The notes beneath the pieces are model-generated. The model had not been told where the DNA came from, ran no database searches, and saw only the letters and a program-made list of their open reading frames with translations. A stretch of DNA of 13,957 nucleotides, taken from DAIDJM01 sp964250215 (GTDB taxonomy: Bacteria; Pseudomonadota; Alphaproteobacteria; Acetobacterales; Acetobacteraceae). The position numbers and the translations under genes are program-made. Positions 7,374 to 13,957 of this stretch are shown one piece after another (the first letter of the stretch is position 1; each line of letters begins with the position of its first letter). The DNA is taken from the NCBI GenBank assembly GCA_964250215.1, contig CAXUEX010000072.1, positions 1 to 13,957 of the forward strand. Reading direction: 5' to 3'.

Positions 7374-8933
7374 ATGCCCTCCGGCGCGGAAGCCGTCGCG
7401 GCCGAGTTCTCGCCGGATCCCACGCCTGCGCTGGCCGACGCGGCCATGCTGAAGCAGCGCTCGGTGCGCGGCGCCATCGCCACGTTCGGCTCGCAAGGGC
7501 TGCGCTTCGTGCTGCAATTCGGCAGCCAGGTGGCGCTCGCGCATTTCCTCGCTCCCGCGGCCTTCGGCGTGGTGGCCATGGCCGGCCCTGTGCTCAACCT
7601 GATACAGATATTCAACGAACTCGGCCTCAGCCAGGCCACCGTGCAAAAACCCCAGCTCAGCTCTGCCGAATCGTCGGGATTGTTCTGGACAAACCTCGCC
7701 ATCAGCGCGGCGCTGGGCGGCCTCGTGGCATTGCTGGCACAGCCCGTTGCCGGCTTCTACCAGGAACCGAAACTCGCGCCGGTGCTCGCGGTCTGCGGCA
7801 TGTTGCTGCTGCTCAGCGGCGTCTCGGCACAGCCGGTCGCGCTGCTGAACCGGCACATGCGGTTTTCCGCGCTCGCCGCCATGGATATCGCCTGCGCCGG
7901 CGTGGCCGCCGCCACCGGCCTGATCGCGGCCTGGCGCGGCTGCGGCTACTGGTCGCTCGTGCTGATGCAGCTCGGCAATGCGCTTACCGCGTGCGGGCTG
8001 GCATGGAGTCTCACCGGCTTCCGCCCTTGCGCCCCCTGGCGCGCCGCGCGCGTGGGCGAGCTGCTGCGTTTCGGCGGCCACCTCACCGGCTTCAATCTTC
8101 TCGGTTACGCCGAGAACAATCTCGCGAGCATACTGCTCGGCCGCTTCGCCGGCAGCGCCGCGCTAGGCTTGTTTGATCGAGGCAACAAACTGGTCTCGGT
8201 GCCATGGTGGCAACTGAACCTGCCGATTTCGCGCGTCGCCGTATCGCTGCTGTGCCGCGTGGCGGGCGAGCCGGCGCGATACCGCCAGGCCTGCCGATCG
8301 CTGCTCGGCGCCATGCTGCTGATTGCCGCCCCCGGCCTGCTCTGGGTGGCGCTCACCGCGCGCGAATTGGTGCCGCTGCTGCTCGGCCCTGCCTGGCACA
8401 GCGCCGCCCCGATCGTCGCGTGGCTCGCGATTGCCACCATTCCGGGGCCGTTCGGAATTGCCGCGTATTGGCTGTTCGTCTCGCAGGGCCGCGTGCGGGC
8501 GCAATTGCATTATGGCGTGTTGTCCGCGGCCGGCGTCGTGCTTGCCGTGCTCATCGGCCTGGCCGGCGGCCCGGTCGGCGTCGCCATCGCCTGGGCCGCC
8601 TTCTCGCCGTATATCCAGGGCGTCCAGCTCTTCGGTGCCACGCGAAAAGGTGCGGTGTGTTTGCGCGACCTGCTCGCCGCCACATCGCCGATTCTGTGCG
8701 GATTGGCAACCGTCGCCGCTTCCGGCCTTTTCCTGCGCGTGCATCCGGTCTTCACGCTGCCCGCGGCTGCGGCGCTGCCAACGGAATTGTTGCTGGCCTA
8801 TGCGGGCACGCTGGCCGTGATGCTGTTGTTCCCGGAAGGCCGCCGGCTATTGCGGAGCTTCTGGCAAATGCGAACCACACTACGGCAAAATCATAATGCC
8901 CGGAGCGAGCTCCTGGAAACCATCCCGCTCTAG
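7374..8933 (+). CDS. wzx: Wzx-type flippase (MOP superfamily polysaccharide transporter)
   Basis: Multi-pass inner-membrane protein of 519 residues that flips the undecaprenyl-linked repeat unit to the periplasmic face. Seen: a hydrophilic N-terminus, then KQRSVRGAIATFGSQGLRF (27-45) leading into the first helix, and GLSQATVQKPQLSSAESSGL (84-103), the loop typical of the WzxC/AmsL/ExoT branch of the family. About 12-14 hydrophobic segments follow to about residue 490. Start ATG 7374 lies 2 nt after the previous stop; an ATG at residue 25 (7446) is a possible later start that fits the family's usual N-terminus. The stop TAG overlaps the convergent OPX gene's stop within one CTAG (8930-8933). 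It is the last gene of the plus-strand GT operon. Confidence 0.92.
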   Translation: MPSGAEAVAAEFSPDPTPALADAAMLKQRSVRGAIATFGSQGLRFVLQFGSQVALAHFLAPAAFGVVAMAGPVLNLIQIFNELGLSQATVQKPQLSSAESSGLFWTNLAISAALGGLVALLAQPVAGFYQEPKLAPVLAVCGMLLLLSGVSAQPVALLNRHMRFSALAAMDIACAGVAAATGLIAAWRGCGYWSLVLMQLGNALTACGLAWSLTGFRPCAPWRAARVGELLRFGGHLTGFNLLGYAENNLASILLGRFAGSAALGLFDRGNKLVSVPWWQLNLPISRVAVSLLCRVAGEPARYRQACRSLLGAMLLIAAPGLLWVALTARELVPLLLGPAWHSAAPIVAWLAIATIPGPFGIAAYWLFVSQGRVRAQLHYGVLSAAGVVLAVLIGLAGGPVGVAIAWAAFSPYIQGVQLFGATRKGAVCLRDLLAATSPILCGLATVAASGLFLRVHPVFTLPAAAALPTELLLAYAGTLAVMLLFPEGRRLLRSFWQMRTTLRQNHNARSELLETIPL

Positions 8934-9481
8934 AAATGCCGCTCGAAAATCTTCACCACGTCGCCCGGCGCCAGCAGCGATTGCGGCGTGATCTTGCCCT
9001 TCTGCGCCTGGCCGTTCACCGTGCGGATATCCTCGGCCACATCCTCCACCGCGCGATACGTGAACCCGCCAGCCACCGCCACGGCGGTGAGCATCGTCAT
9101 GCCGGGCTGATACGGATACTGCCCCGGCTTGGTCACTTCGCCGAGAACGAAAATCGGACGATACGCCAGCACTTCCACCGAAACACTCGGCTGCCGCACG
9201 AGATTCCGGTGCTTCAGCGCCACTTGCAGCGTCTGGCTCAGTTCCTCCGGCGTATCGCCGGCCGCGTGCACCGAACCCAGCAGTGGCAACGCCAGATTGC
9301 CCTGATCGTCCAGCCGGAACTGGCCGCTGAGTTGCTCGGCGCCGAAGGTGATGATGCGCACCTGATCGCCGCCGCCCAGCCGATATCCCTGCGGCGTGTA
9401 ATCCGGCGTGGGCGAAAGATTGGCCGCCGGATCGCAGGAGGCAGCCAGCAGCGCGCCGATCAGAACCAGGTGTTTGCGCAT
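8930..9481 (-). CDS. Short OPX polysaccharide export lipoprotein (GumB-like)
   Basis: Periplasmic lipoprotein of the outer-membrane polysaccharide export (OPX) family, 183 residues. Seen: a lipoprotein signal MRKHLVLIGALLAASC with lipobox LAASC (lipidated C16) and Asp at +2; the Poly_export domain from YRLGGGDQVRI (33-43) to about 105; one SLBB-like domain from YRPIFVLGEVTKPGQY (107-122) through AVAGGFTYRA (135-144); and a final LAPGDVVKIFERHF. It lacks the extra SLBB repeats and the C-terminal amphipathic helix that forms the Wza outer-membrane pore, so it cannot span the membrane as Wza does. Its ATG (9481-9479) shares one base with the stop of the preceding beta-barrel gene (TGATG), which suggests coupled production of the two. 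The minus-strand stop lies in the CTAG shared with wzx. Confidence 0.93.
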   Translation of the reverse strand: MRKHLVLIGALLAASCDPAANLSPTPDYTPQGYRLGGGDQVRIITFGAEQLSGQFRLDDQGNLALPLLGSVHAAGDTPEELSQTLQVALKHRNLVRQPSVSVEVLAYRPIFVLGEVTKPGQYPYQPGMTMLTAVAVAGGFTYRAVEDVAEDIRTVNGQAQKGKITPQSLLAPGDVVKIFERHF

Positions 9482-10794
9482 CAGAAACCCACTTTCAACT
9501 GCAACACCACAACGTGCTCGTCATAATTCGCACCGAAAATGCCGCCCAAGCCAGGGAACAGCACCGACCCGCCATTTCCGGTGCGGTTTGCATAGGTGTA
9601 GCTCAACGCCAGCCCAAGGTTGCGGTTCAGCTTATAGGTGCCGCCTGCCCCCACCGTGTAATAGGTCTGGTTGCCGCCCCCCTGGTAATTGTCCAGATAC
9701 ACGGCGCCGTTCGCGTTCAGAATAACGTTGCGGTAGAGTTCGTGGTCCACATTCACCTTCAGCGCGGTTTCGGTGTAGCCCGTGGTGGCCTCCGCCGCCG
9801 AATCCTCGATGTAGCGCGCCGCGGTGCCGGTGATGGTGGTGAGCGAAGTCGGCGTCCACGTCACCGACCCTTCCACGATCGGCGCGGAAATCGTCTTGTA
9901 GGCGCCGCTGCGGAAATCGCGCTGCTCGTATCCCGCCAGCAGCCGGAAACTCAGCGCGCCACTGGCTTCGTAGGCCAGCCCCACCAGCACCGAAAAATCG
10001 TTGAAATCCTGCCGCGGAATGCCCGCTATGGGATTGGCGAACGCGGCGCTGGAATCCCGCACCACCACCACAATCCGGCGCCGCGTCGCGAATTCATACG
10101 AAGCGGTCAAGCTCGGCGAAACCACGAACCGGTCACGATAGGTCTGGATATAGGGCGTACCCAGCACGCTGCCGTTATCGAAGCTGAACCAGCTCAGATC
10201 CACGCCCGGCTGCAGCGAAAGCCGGCTGAAGTTCCAGGTGTAGCCTACGCGAATATTGTTCACGCGGTAGCCGATCGGCTGCGTCAGTTGCGGCACATCC
10301 AGATCGCGCGGCGTCTGATACAGATCCAGATGGCTCGCCCCGATATAGCCGCTATCCTCGCCGAATTGATGCGTAACCCCCAGCGCCGCCGTCCAGTCGT
10401 GATAGGATTGCGAGGCGAGATCGGGGTATTCGTAATCGTCCAACGTCACCTGCGCCGCCGCCTGCGTCAGATTCTGATCGTAGCTCAGCGCGATCTTCGG
10501 ATTGGTCTCGATCACCGCGCTGCCGGCCGGCGAGGGCGTGCCGGTCACGTTGCTATCGTAGCCGAAACTTTCATCCAGGCTGGGCGAAAGCGTGAACGCG
10601 CCCAGATGGATGCCGCCCGGCTCGTATTCCGGATGCAGCCGTGAGCCCACCGTCACGCCCGGCAGCGGCCCATACCCAGGTATGTTCTGATCGAGATACT
10701 GATCGATCACCTGCGCGCCGGCATCATCGGGCAGGCAAAGCGCGGCGAGGCAGAGCGGCAGGGCCGCCGCCCAGCCTTGGCGGGAGCGAAACAC
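9481..10794 (-). CDS. Outer-membrane beta-barrel protein (BBP2-type), partner of the OPX protein
   Basis: Predicted outer-membrane beta-barrel of 437 residues. Seen: a Sec signal peptide (residues 1-27, ending AGA before Q28); a short linker; then alternating polar/hydrophobic strands to the end, with SFGYDSNV at about 76-83, a hallmark of the BBP2_2-like barrels found in polysaccharide loci; and a C-terminal LQLKVGF ending in Phe, as needed for BAM insertion. The start is GTG at 10794; upstream in the leader an 18-bp dyad covers the ribosome-site area, and the ribosome site itself is weak. Translational coupling to the short OPX gene (TGATG) and absence of a pore helix in that OPX suggest that this barrel supplies the outer-membrane channel. 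That function is inference; a role as a structural or adhesive surface protein is the alternative. Confidence 0.85.
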   Translation of the reverse strand: MFRSRQGWAAALPLCLAALCLPDDAGAQVIDQYLDQNIPGYGPLPGVTVGSRLHPEYEPGGIHLGAFTLSPSLDESFGYDSNVTGTPSPAGSAVIETNPKIALSYDQNLTQAAAQVTLDDYEYPDLASQSYHDWTAALGVTHQFGEDSGYIGASHLDLYQTPRDLDVPQLTQPIGYRVNNIRVGYTWNFSRLSLQPGVDLSWFSFDNGSVLGTPYIQTYRDRFVVSPSLTASYEFATRRRIVVVVRDSSAAFANPIAGIPRQDFNDFSVLVGLAYEASGALSFRLLAGYEQRDFRSGAYKTISAPIVEGSVTWTPTSLTTITGTAARYIEDSAAEATTGYTETALKVNVDHELYRNVILNANGAVYLDNYQGGGNQTYYTVGAGGTYKLNRNLGLALSYTYANRTGNGGSVLFPGLGGIFGANYDEHVVVLQLKVGF

Positions 10795-10801
10795 GCGGCT
10801 G

Positions 10802-10819
10802 TCACTTACCCGTGAGTGA
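10802..10819. promoter_or_regulatory. 18-bp dyad in the barrel/wzy divergent region
   Basis: TCACTTACCCGTGAGTGA has 7-bp arms with one mismatch (a G-U wobble in plus-strand RNA) around a 4-nt centre. It lies 8-25 nt upstream of the GTG start of the barrel gene, so as DNA it could be an operator, and as RNA it would overlap the ribosome-binding area of that gene. A 7-codon frame ATG...TGA (minus strand, 10825-10802) also covers it. No known regulator site was recognised. Confidence 0.35.
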
Positions 10820-10874
10820 ACTCATGCCGGCGGACACCCGTGATTGTGATGCCGCAACCGGGCAGGGAAGGGCC

Positions 10875-10946
10875 ATGACGATTTCCGGCGAACATCCGCC
10901 GCATACACCACAGGCCAGCAAGCCAATGCGATCAAATGTTTGCTAG
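10875..10946 (+). CDS. Possible 23-residue leader ORF overlapping the wzy start
   Basis: ATG at 10875 follows AGGGAAGGG (10864-10872), the best ribosome site in this intergenic region, and opens a 23-codon frame that stops with TAG at 10944-10946, beginning MTISGEHPPHTPQ and ending NVC. The wzy ATG at 10936 lies inside this frame (11-nt overlap, different register) and has no good ribosome site. Ribosomes ending the short frame would terminate at the wzy start, as in translational coupling. The peptide is not recognisable. A chance frame cannot be excluded. Confidence 0.35.
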   Translation: MTISGEHPPHTPQASKPMRSNVC

Positions 10947-12231
10947 CGAACCCGCTCTGGCACCCCGCCGTGGCATCGCCGCCACCATGGTGGAACCCCG
11001 GCTGTTGCGCTTCACCACCTTGCTGTTCGCCGCCGCCATCTTCCTGCAACGGCTAGGCCTGCCATTCGGCGGCAAACCGATTAGCCTGGTGGGACCGGTA
11101 GGCCTCGCGCTGGCGTTCTATGCCTGGCTCACGGGCGCCCTGGTCCTGAACCGCGCGCGACTCGCGGTGTTCGGCCTGCTGGTTGGCTGGATCTGCTTGG
11201 GCACCGCGTTGCACCAGGTTCTGCCCGGGCGATTCGGCGTAGGGCCCAGCCTGCAATCCATGGCGCAATTCGTGGTGCTCAGCGCGTTCGCCGTTCTCGG
11301 CTTTGCGCAGCCCGTGCCGGAACAAAAATTCTTCGCCCGCATTGGCGCCGTGCTGGCTATCCTCGCGGTTTGCGGCATCGCGCAGTTCGCGCTGCAATTC
11401 GTCGGCCTCGGTTTGTTCCAGTTTCAGGGTATTCTGCCGGATTGGCTGCTGTACGAGATCGGCTACGATCAGGTGATCCCGGTCGGAGTCGGCGACATCC
11501 TGAAATCCAACGGCTTCTTCCTGGAAGAGCCTTCGATATTCTCGCAATTCATGGCGCTCGGCATCATGTTGGAAGCGCTGGGCCCGCGCCGGCCCTGGCG
11601 CTTCGCGCTGTTCGCCGCCGGCCTGCTGCTGTCGTTCTCGGGCACCGGCTGGATCGTGCTGCTGGTGTTCGTGGCCACCGTGGGCGCGCGGCTCGGCGCG
11701 CGCGGCGTCGCCATCGCGCTCGGCACGGCGGTGGCGCTGGCGCTGGCCATTGGCGCCATGCTGTGGCTCGCCCCCGATCTGGCCGCCGCGCTGCAAGACC
11801 GTTTTTCCGAGTTCTCCACCCCCGGCACCAGCGGCCATCTGCGCTTCGTCACGCCTTTCTGGGCGGCCGCAGATGTCTGGCGCCGCGATGCGCTGGCGCC
11901 GCTGTTCGGCATCGGCGCCGGCGTCAGCGAGCGGCTCAGCCTGCCTTACGAATACGATGTGAACACGCCGGTGAAGATCGTGCTGGAATACGGCATTCCG
12001 GCGCTCGCCGCGTATCTCGCGCTGTATCTGGTGGCGCGGCGCACGCCGGCGCAAGGCGCGCTGCTGCCCGCCATCATCGCGCTGGTGCTGGCGGCCGGCG
12101 GCTATCAGGATTTCCCGCCGGTGCTGTTCCCCATGCTGCTGCTGAGCTCCATCGCGCGCCTCGCACCGCAATCCGGCCCGCAAGTCCGCACGCGGCCCGC
12201 CGCGCGCGCGCAACCCGTTGAGGCTCAATAG
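10936..12231 (+). CDS. wzy: Wzy-type polysaccharide polymerase / O-antigen ligase-like membrane protein
   Basis: Multi-pass inner-membrane protein of 431 residues, expected to polymerise lipid-linked repeat units on the periplasmic side. Seen: about ten to twelve hydrophobic segments from residue 24 to about 408; a large periplasmic loop region after the mid-protein helices containing GFFLEEPSIFSQFMALG (193-209); SFSGTGWIVLL (233-243); and a second loop with GHLRFVTPFW (300-309) and PLFGIGAG (322-329). The order of the EPS motif, the STGW-like helix and R..F..G.G is that of the O-antigen polymerase/ligase superfamily (Wzy_C/PF04932-like). Start ATG 10936 is the first in frame after a TGA at 10876; ATG 10987 is a shorter alternative. 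It stands alone on the plus strand, and its end overlaps the convergent FemAB-like gene by 7 nt (12225-12231). Ligase rather than polymerase function is possible but less likely in this context. Confidence 0.87.
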   Translation: MFASEPALAPRRGIAATMVEPRLLRFTTLLFAAAIFLQRLGLPFGGKPISLVGPVGLALAFYAWLTGALVLNRARLAVFGLLVGWICLGTALHQVLPGRFGVGPSLQSMAQFVVLSAFAVLGFAQPVPEQKFFARIGAVLAILAVCGIAQFALQFVGLGLFQFQGILPDWLLYEIGYDQVIPVGVGDILKSNGFFLEEPSIFSQFMALGIMLEALGPRRPWRFALFAAGLLLSFSGTGWIVLLVFVATVGARLGARGVAIALGTAVALALAIGAMLWLAPDLAAALQDRFSEFSTPGTSGHLRFVTPFWAAADVWRRDALAPLFGIGAGVSERLSLPYEYDVNTPVKIVLEYGIPALAAYLALYLVARRTPAQGALLPAIIALVLAAGGYQDFPPVLFPMLLLSSIARLAPQSGPQVRTRPAARAQPVEAQ

Positions 12232-13214
12232 TAGGCCGACCGCGCCTTGCCAAATGGGTTGCTCAGCCGGCCGGCCATCCGATGCGCGCGCGTGAAGCGG
12301 GAAATCGTGTAGCGCGGTCGTACTTCGCCGCCGAAACCGGTGAAGAACACGCGCGCACCATCGCCCGCCACGCCGTCGAAATCGAAAATCAGCCCGCGCG
12401 CCGCGCTATGCTGGATGGCCGTCCAGAGCAGCAGCGGAATGGCGCCGTTGCCCGCGTCCGCTGTGCGCGTGGTGAGCAGATAATATGTGCTCACCGCATC
12501 GGATACGCAGAAGATCGCGGCGACCGCATCGCCGCCCGGCGGGCCCGCGCTCCAGATTTGACCCTGGCCGCGACCGATCGCTTCGCTCGCCACGCGCCGG
12601 ATCAGCGCCGGCGGATAGTAATTCTCCCGCCCATCGCGTGCCAGGTTACGGTGATAAAAATCTGCGAATGCCGCCACATCCGGCATCTGGCAAACGTGCA
12701 GCGTCTCTTCGGCGCGGCGGATCACGTTGCGCGTCTTGTCGCGCATGTTCCGCCAAAGCACCTCGCGCGGCGCCGGCGCGATTTCGAACGTGAACTGCAC
12801 GCCGGCGGCAAACCCCAGCTCCTGAAACACGATCGTATCGGTCACCGCGCGGCTGCATTTATGGTAATAGCCGGTCGCCGGCCGCAGCCCCGCCAGCAAT
12901 TCGCGCGTAATCTGCGCTCGCTTCAGCGCGCGGTTGCAAGCGGCACCGCTGCCCGCGTCGATCGCCGGCCCCAGGAAATGCGTCAGCGGCGGCAGGCTGC
13001 TGATGGATTGCCGCAGCGCCAGCCGCGTATGCGCATAGGGAAACCGGCCGACCGTTTTGCCGCCGGCCACCACGATGCTCTCGGCCCAGCCGCCTGGCGC
13101 CACCGCGTCCAGCCACCAAGCGGAATGAAAGATTGTCGGAACAAGCGCGTCGAACCGCTCTCCGCCAGCGGCCGCCACGCCGGGCAAAGCGTCGGTTAGG
13201 GGGATCGAATCCAT
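12225..13214 (-). CDS. FemAB/GNAT-like protein (Acetyltransf_6 family)
   Basis: Predicted cytoplasmic protein of 329 residues with a double GNAT-like (FemABX) fold. Seen: IFHSAWWLDAV (28-38), the usual entry motif; a first lobe to about 130; a second lobe with MRDKTRNVIRRAEE (157-170), YHRNLARDG (187-195), STYYLLTTRTADAGNGAIP (242-260) as probable acyl-donor region, then LLLWTAIQHSAARG and FDFDGV (277-282), and FFTGFGGEVRPRYTISR (290-306). The family includes aminoacyl- and acyl-transferases; proteins of this kind occur in exosortase-associated polysaccharide loci, where their chemistry is unsettled. Start ATG 13214 is chosen because the frame upstream reads as low-complexity antisense of the neighbouring GT4 gene. 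It follows that gene by 23 nt, probably co-transcribed, and its end overlaps wzy. It may attach an acyl or amino-acid group to a sugar of the repeat unit. That is inference. Confidence 0.85.
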   Translation of the reverse strand: MDSIPLTDALPGVAAAGGERFDALVPTIFHSAWWLDAVAPGGWAESIVVAGGKTVGRFPYAHTRLALRQSISSLPPLTHFLGPAIDAGSGAACNRALKRAQITRELLAGLRPATGYYHKCSRAVTDTIVFQELGFAAGVQFTFEIAPAPREVLWRNMRDKTRNVIRRAEETLHVCQMPDVAAFADFYHRNLARDGRENYYPPALIRRVASEAIGRGQGQIWSAGPPGGDAVAAIFCVSDAVSTYYLLTTRTADAGNGAIPLLLWTAIQHSAARGLIFDFDGVAGDGARVFFTGFGGEVRPRYTISRFTRAHRMAGRLSNPFGKARSAYY

Positions 13215-13237
13215 CTCGGGTTTGCGCCTTTCGCGCC

Positions 13238-13957
13238 TCAACGATGGGCGGCGGCCGCGGTTTCGCGCGCGGTTCGAGGCGGGTCTGCCTGACGCGCCAC
13301 GCAGGCCGCTTCCACTTCCTCCAGCATCCGCGAAACCGCCGCCTCGAAGCCGAAGCCCGGCCGCGCCGCGTGGGCCGCAGCCGCCGCCGCAAGCGCCGCG
13401 TGCGCCGGCACCCACCACGCCCGCCGCAGCGCGGCCTCCCCATCCGAAACCGGGGCATCGGGCGGCAGTAGCAGGCCGCCATCGCCCACCGCCTCCGGCA
13501 GCCCGCCGATGCGGGAGGCCAGCACCGGAATGCCGCTCACCTGCGCCTCGGAAGCCACACGGCCCCAGCCTTCCGCCCATTGGCTCGGCGCCAGCAGCAC
13601 GCGCGTGCGCGCATAAACCGGCCGCATGTCGTGCTGCCGCGCCGTCAGCCGCACATTCGGCAGCCGGCCCGTGCGCGCGCGCAGCGCCCGTCGCGCCGCT
13701 GCCGGCAGGATCCAGGATTGCACCAACTCGAACGGCAGATCGGGGCAGCGCGCCGCCAGTTCCAGCGCAATCTCCAGCCCCTTCTCGGCCACCGGGTTGA
13801 TCAGCACCGCCCGGCCCTCGCGGCCCTGACCGCCCAATTTCACGCGATAGGCCTCGGCCCGGACCGGCGGCGGGATCACGGTGGCGTGTATGCCGAATTC
13901 TCGCGCATACACCGAGGCCGTGAACGCCGAATTGGCCACGAACCGCGCCTCCAGCCC
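13238..13957 (-). CDS. GT4-family glycosyltransferase, 5' end cut by window edge
   Basis: C-terminal 239 residues of a GT-B fold, GT4-type retaining glycosyltransferase; the start lies beyond the right edge. Seen: ARFVANSAFTASVYAREFG followed by ATVIPPPV, the linker between the N- and C-lobes; VLINPVAEKGLEIALELAA, the first donor-site strand and helix; RPVYARTRVLLAPSQWAEGWGRV with the E..(7)..E motif, EGWGRVASE; then SGIPVLASRIGGLPEAVGDGG with the nucleotide-binding loop. The end is an Ala-rich helix (AALAAAAAAHAA) typical for a membrane-facing C-terminus. The stop TGA is at 13238-13240; the FemAB-like gene begins 23 nt downstream. The donor sugar is unknown. Confidence 0.92.
   Translation of the reverse strand, partial: GLEARFVANSAFTASVYAREFGIHATVIPPPVRAEAYRVKLGGQGREGRAVLINPVAEKGLEIALELAARCPDLPFELVQSWILPAAARRALRARTGRLPNVRLTARQHDMRPVYARTRVLLAPSQWAEGWGRVASEAQVSGIPVLASRIGGLPEAVGDGGLLLPPDAPVSDGEAALRRAWWVPAHAALAAAAAAHAARPGFGFEAAVSRMLEEVEAACVARQADPPRTARETAAAAHR

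Noticed and set aside
8902..8913. GGAGC-GA-GCTCC inverted repeat as terminator for wzx
   Set aside because: Only a 2-nt loop, inside the coding end of wzx, and no run of T after it on either strand.
9514..10644. 376-codon plus-strand frame opposite the beta-barrel gene
   Set aside because: Arg/His/Gln-rich, no domain; the minus-strand frame has a signal peptide, barrel pattern and C-terminal Phe.
11053..12228. 391-codon minus-strand frame antisense to wzy
   Set aside because: Composition is dominated by Gln, Arg, Glu, His and Ala with no motif. The plus-strand frame has clear membrane helices and polymerase motifs.
13215..13580. Longer N-terminus (122 extra residues) for the FemAB-like protein
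   Set aside because: The extra part is Gly/Arg/Ala low-complexity sequence overlapping the GT4 coding region in another frame; the family's N-terminal motif begins after ATG 13214.

Overview
The window is a 14 kb piece of a Wzx/Wzy-type exopolysaccharide (or capsule/O-antigen) locus from a high-GC Gram-negative bacterium. GC-rich third codon positions, alternative GTG/TTG starts, a short GumB-like export lipoprotein and a WbaP-type initiating transferase suggest an alphaproteobacterium, perhaps Acetobacteraceae/Rhodospirillales. The taxonomic call is an inference and is weak below class level. I see no tRNA, rRNA, insertion sequence, CRISPR or phage signal.

Layout. (1) Positions 1-4288, minus strand, read right to left: wbaP-type priming glycosyltransferase, an AAA-type ATPase, then a Wzz/Wzc-like co-polymerase cut by the left edge; spacing is 1 nt and 16 nt. 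(2) A 307-nt divergent control region (4289-4595) with an imperfect palindrome, an inverted 10-mer pair and a 17-codon ORF with a good ribosome site. (3) Positions 4596-8933, plus strand: two GT2 glycosyltransferases, a GT8-like glycosyltransferase and the Wzx flippase, joined by GTGA and ATGA overlaps or a 2-nt gap. (4) Positions 8930-10794, minus strand: a beta-barrel outer-membrane protein followed by an OPX lipoprotein, joined by a TGATG overlap; its end meets the flippase end in a shared CTAG. (5) A 141-nt divergent control region with an 18-bp dyad. (6) Positions 10936-12231, plus strand: Wzy polymerase. (7) Positions 12225-13957, minus strand: a FemAB/GNAT-like protein preceded by a GT4 glycosyltransferase cut by the right edge; the first overlaps the wzy end by 7 nt.

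How the genes fit together. WbaP loads the first sugar-1-phosphate on undecaprenyl phosphate. The GT2, GT2, GT8-like and GT4 enzymes extend the repeat unit, Wzx flips it and Wzy polymerises it. The Wzz/Wzc-like protein sets length and couples to export, and the short OPX lipoprotein, probably with the co-encoded beta-barrel, takes the polymer across the outer membrane. The roles of the AAA ATPase and the FemAB-like protein are not fixed by known pathways. Co-occurrence of PCP, ATPase, OPX, barrel and FemAB-like genes resembles exosortase (XrtA)-associated polysaccharide loci, although no exosortase lies in this window.

The parts most worth a second look are the ATPase with a variant Walker A, the OPX/barrel pair with its unusual lipobox, and the two short ORFs with strong ribosome sites placed just before first genes whose own sites are weak.
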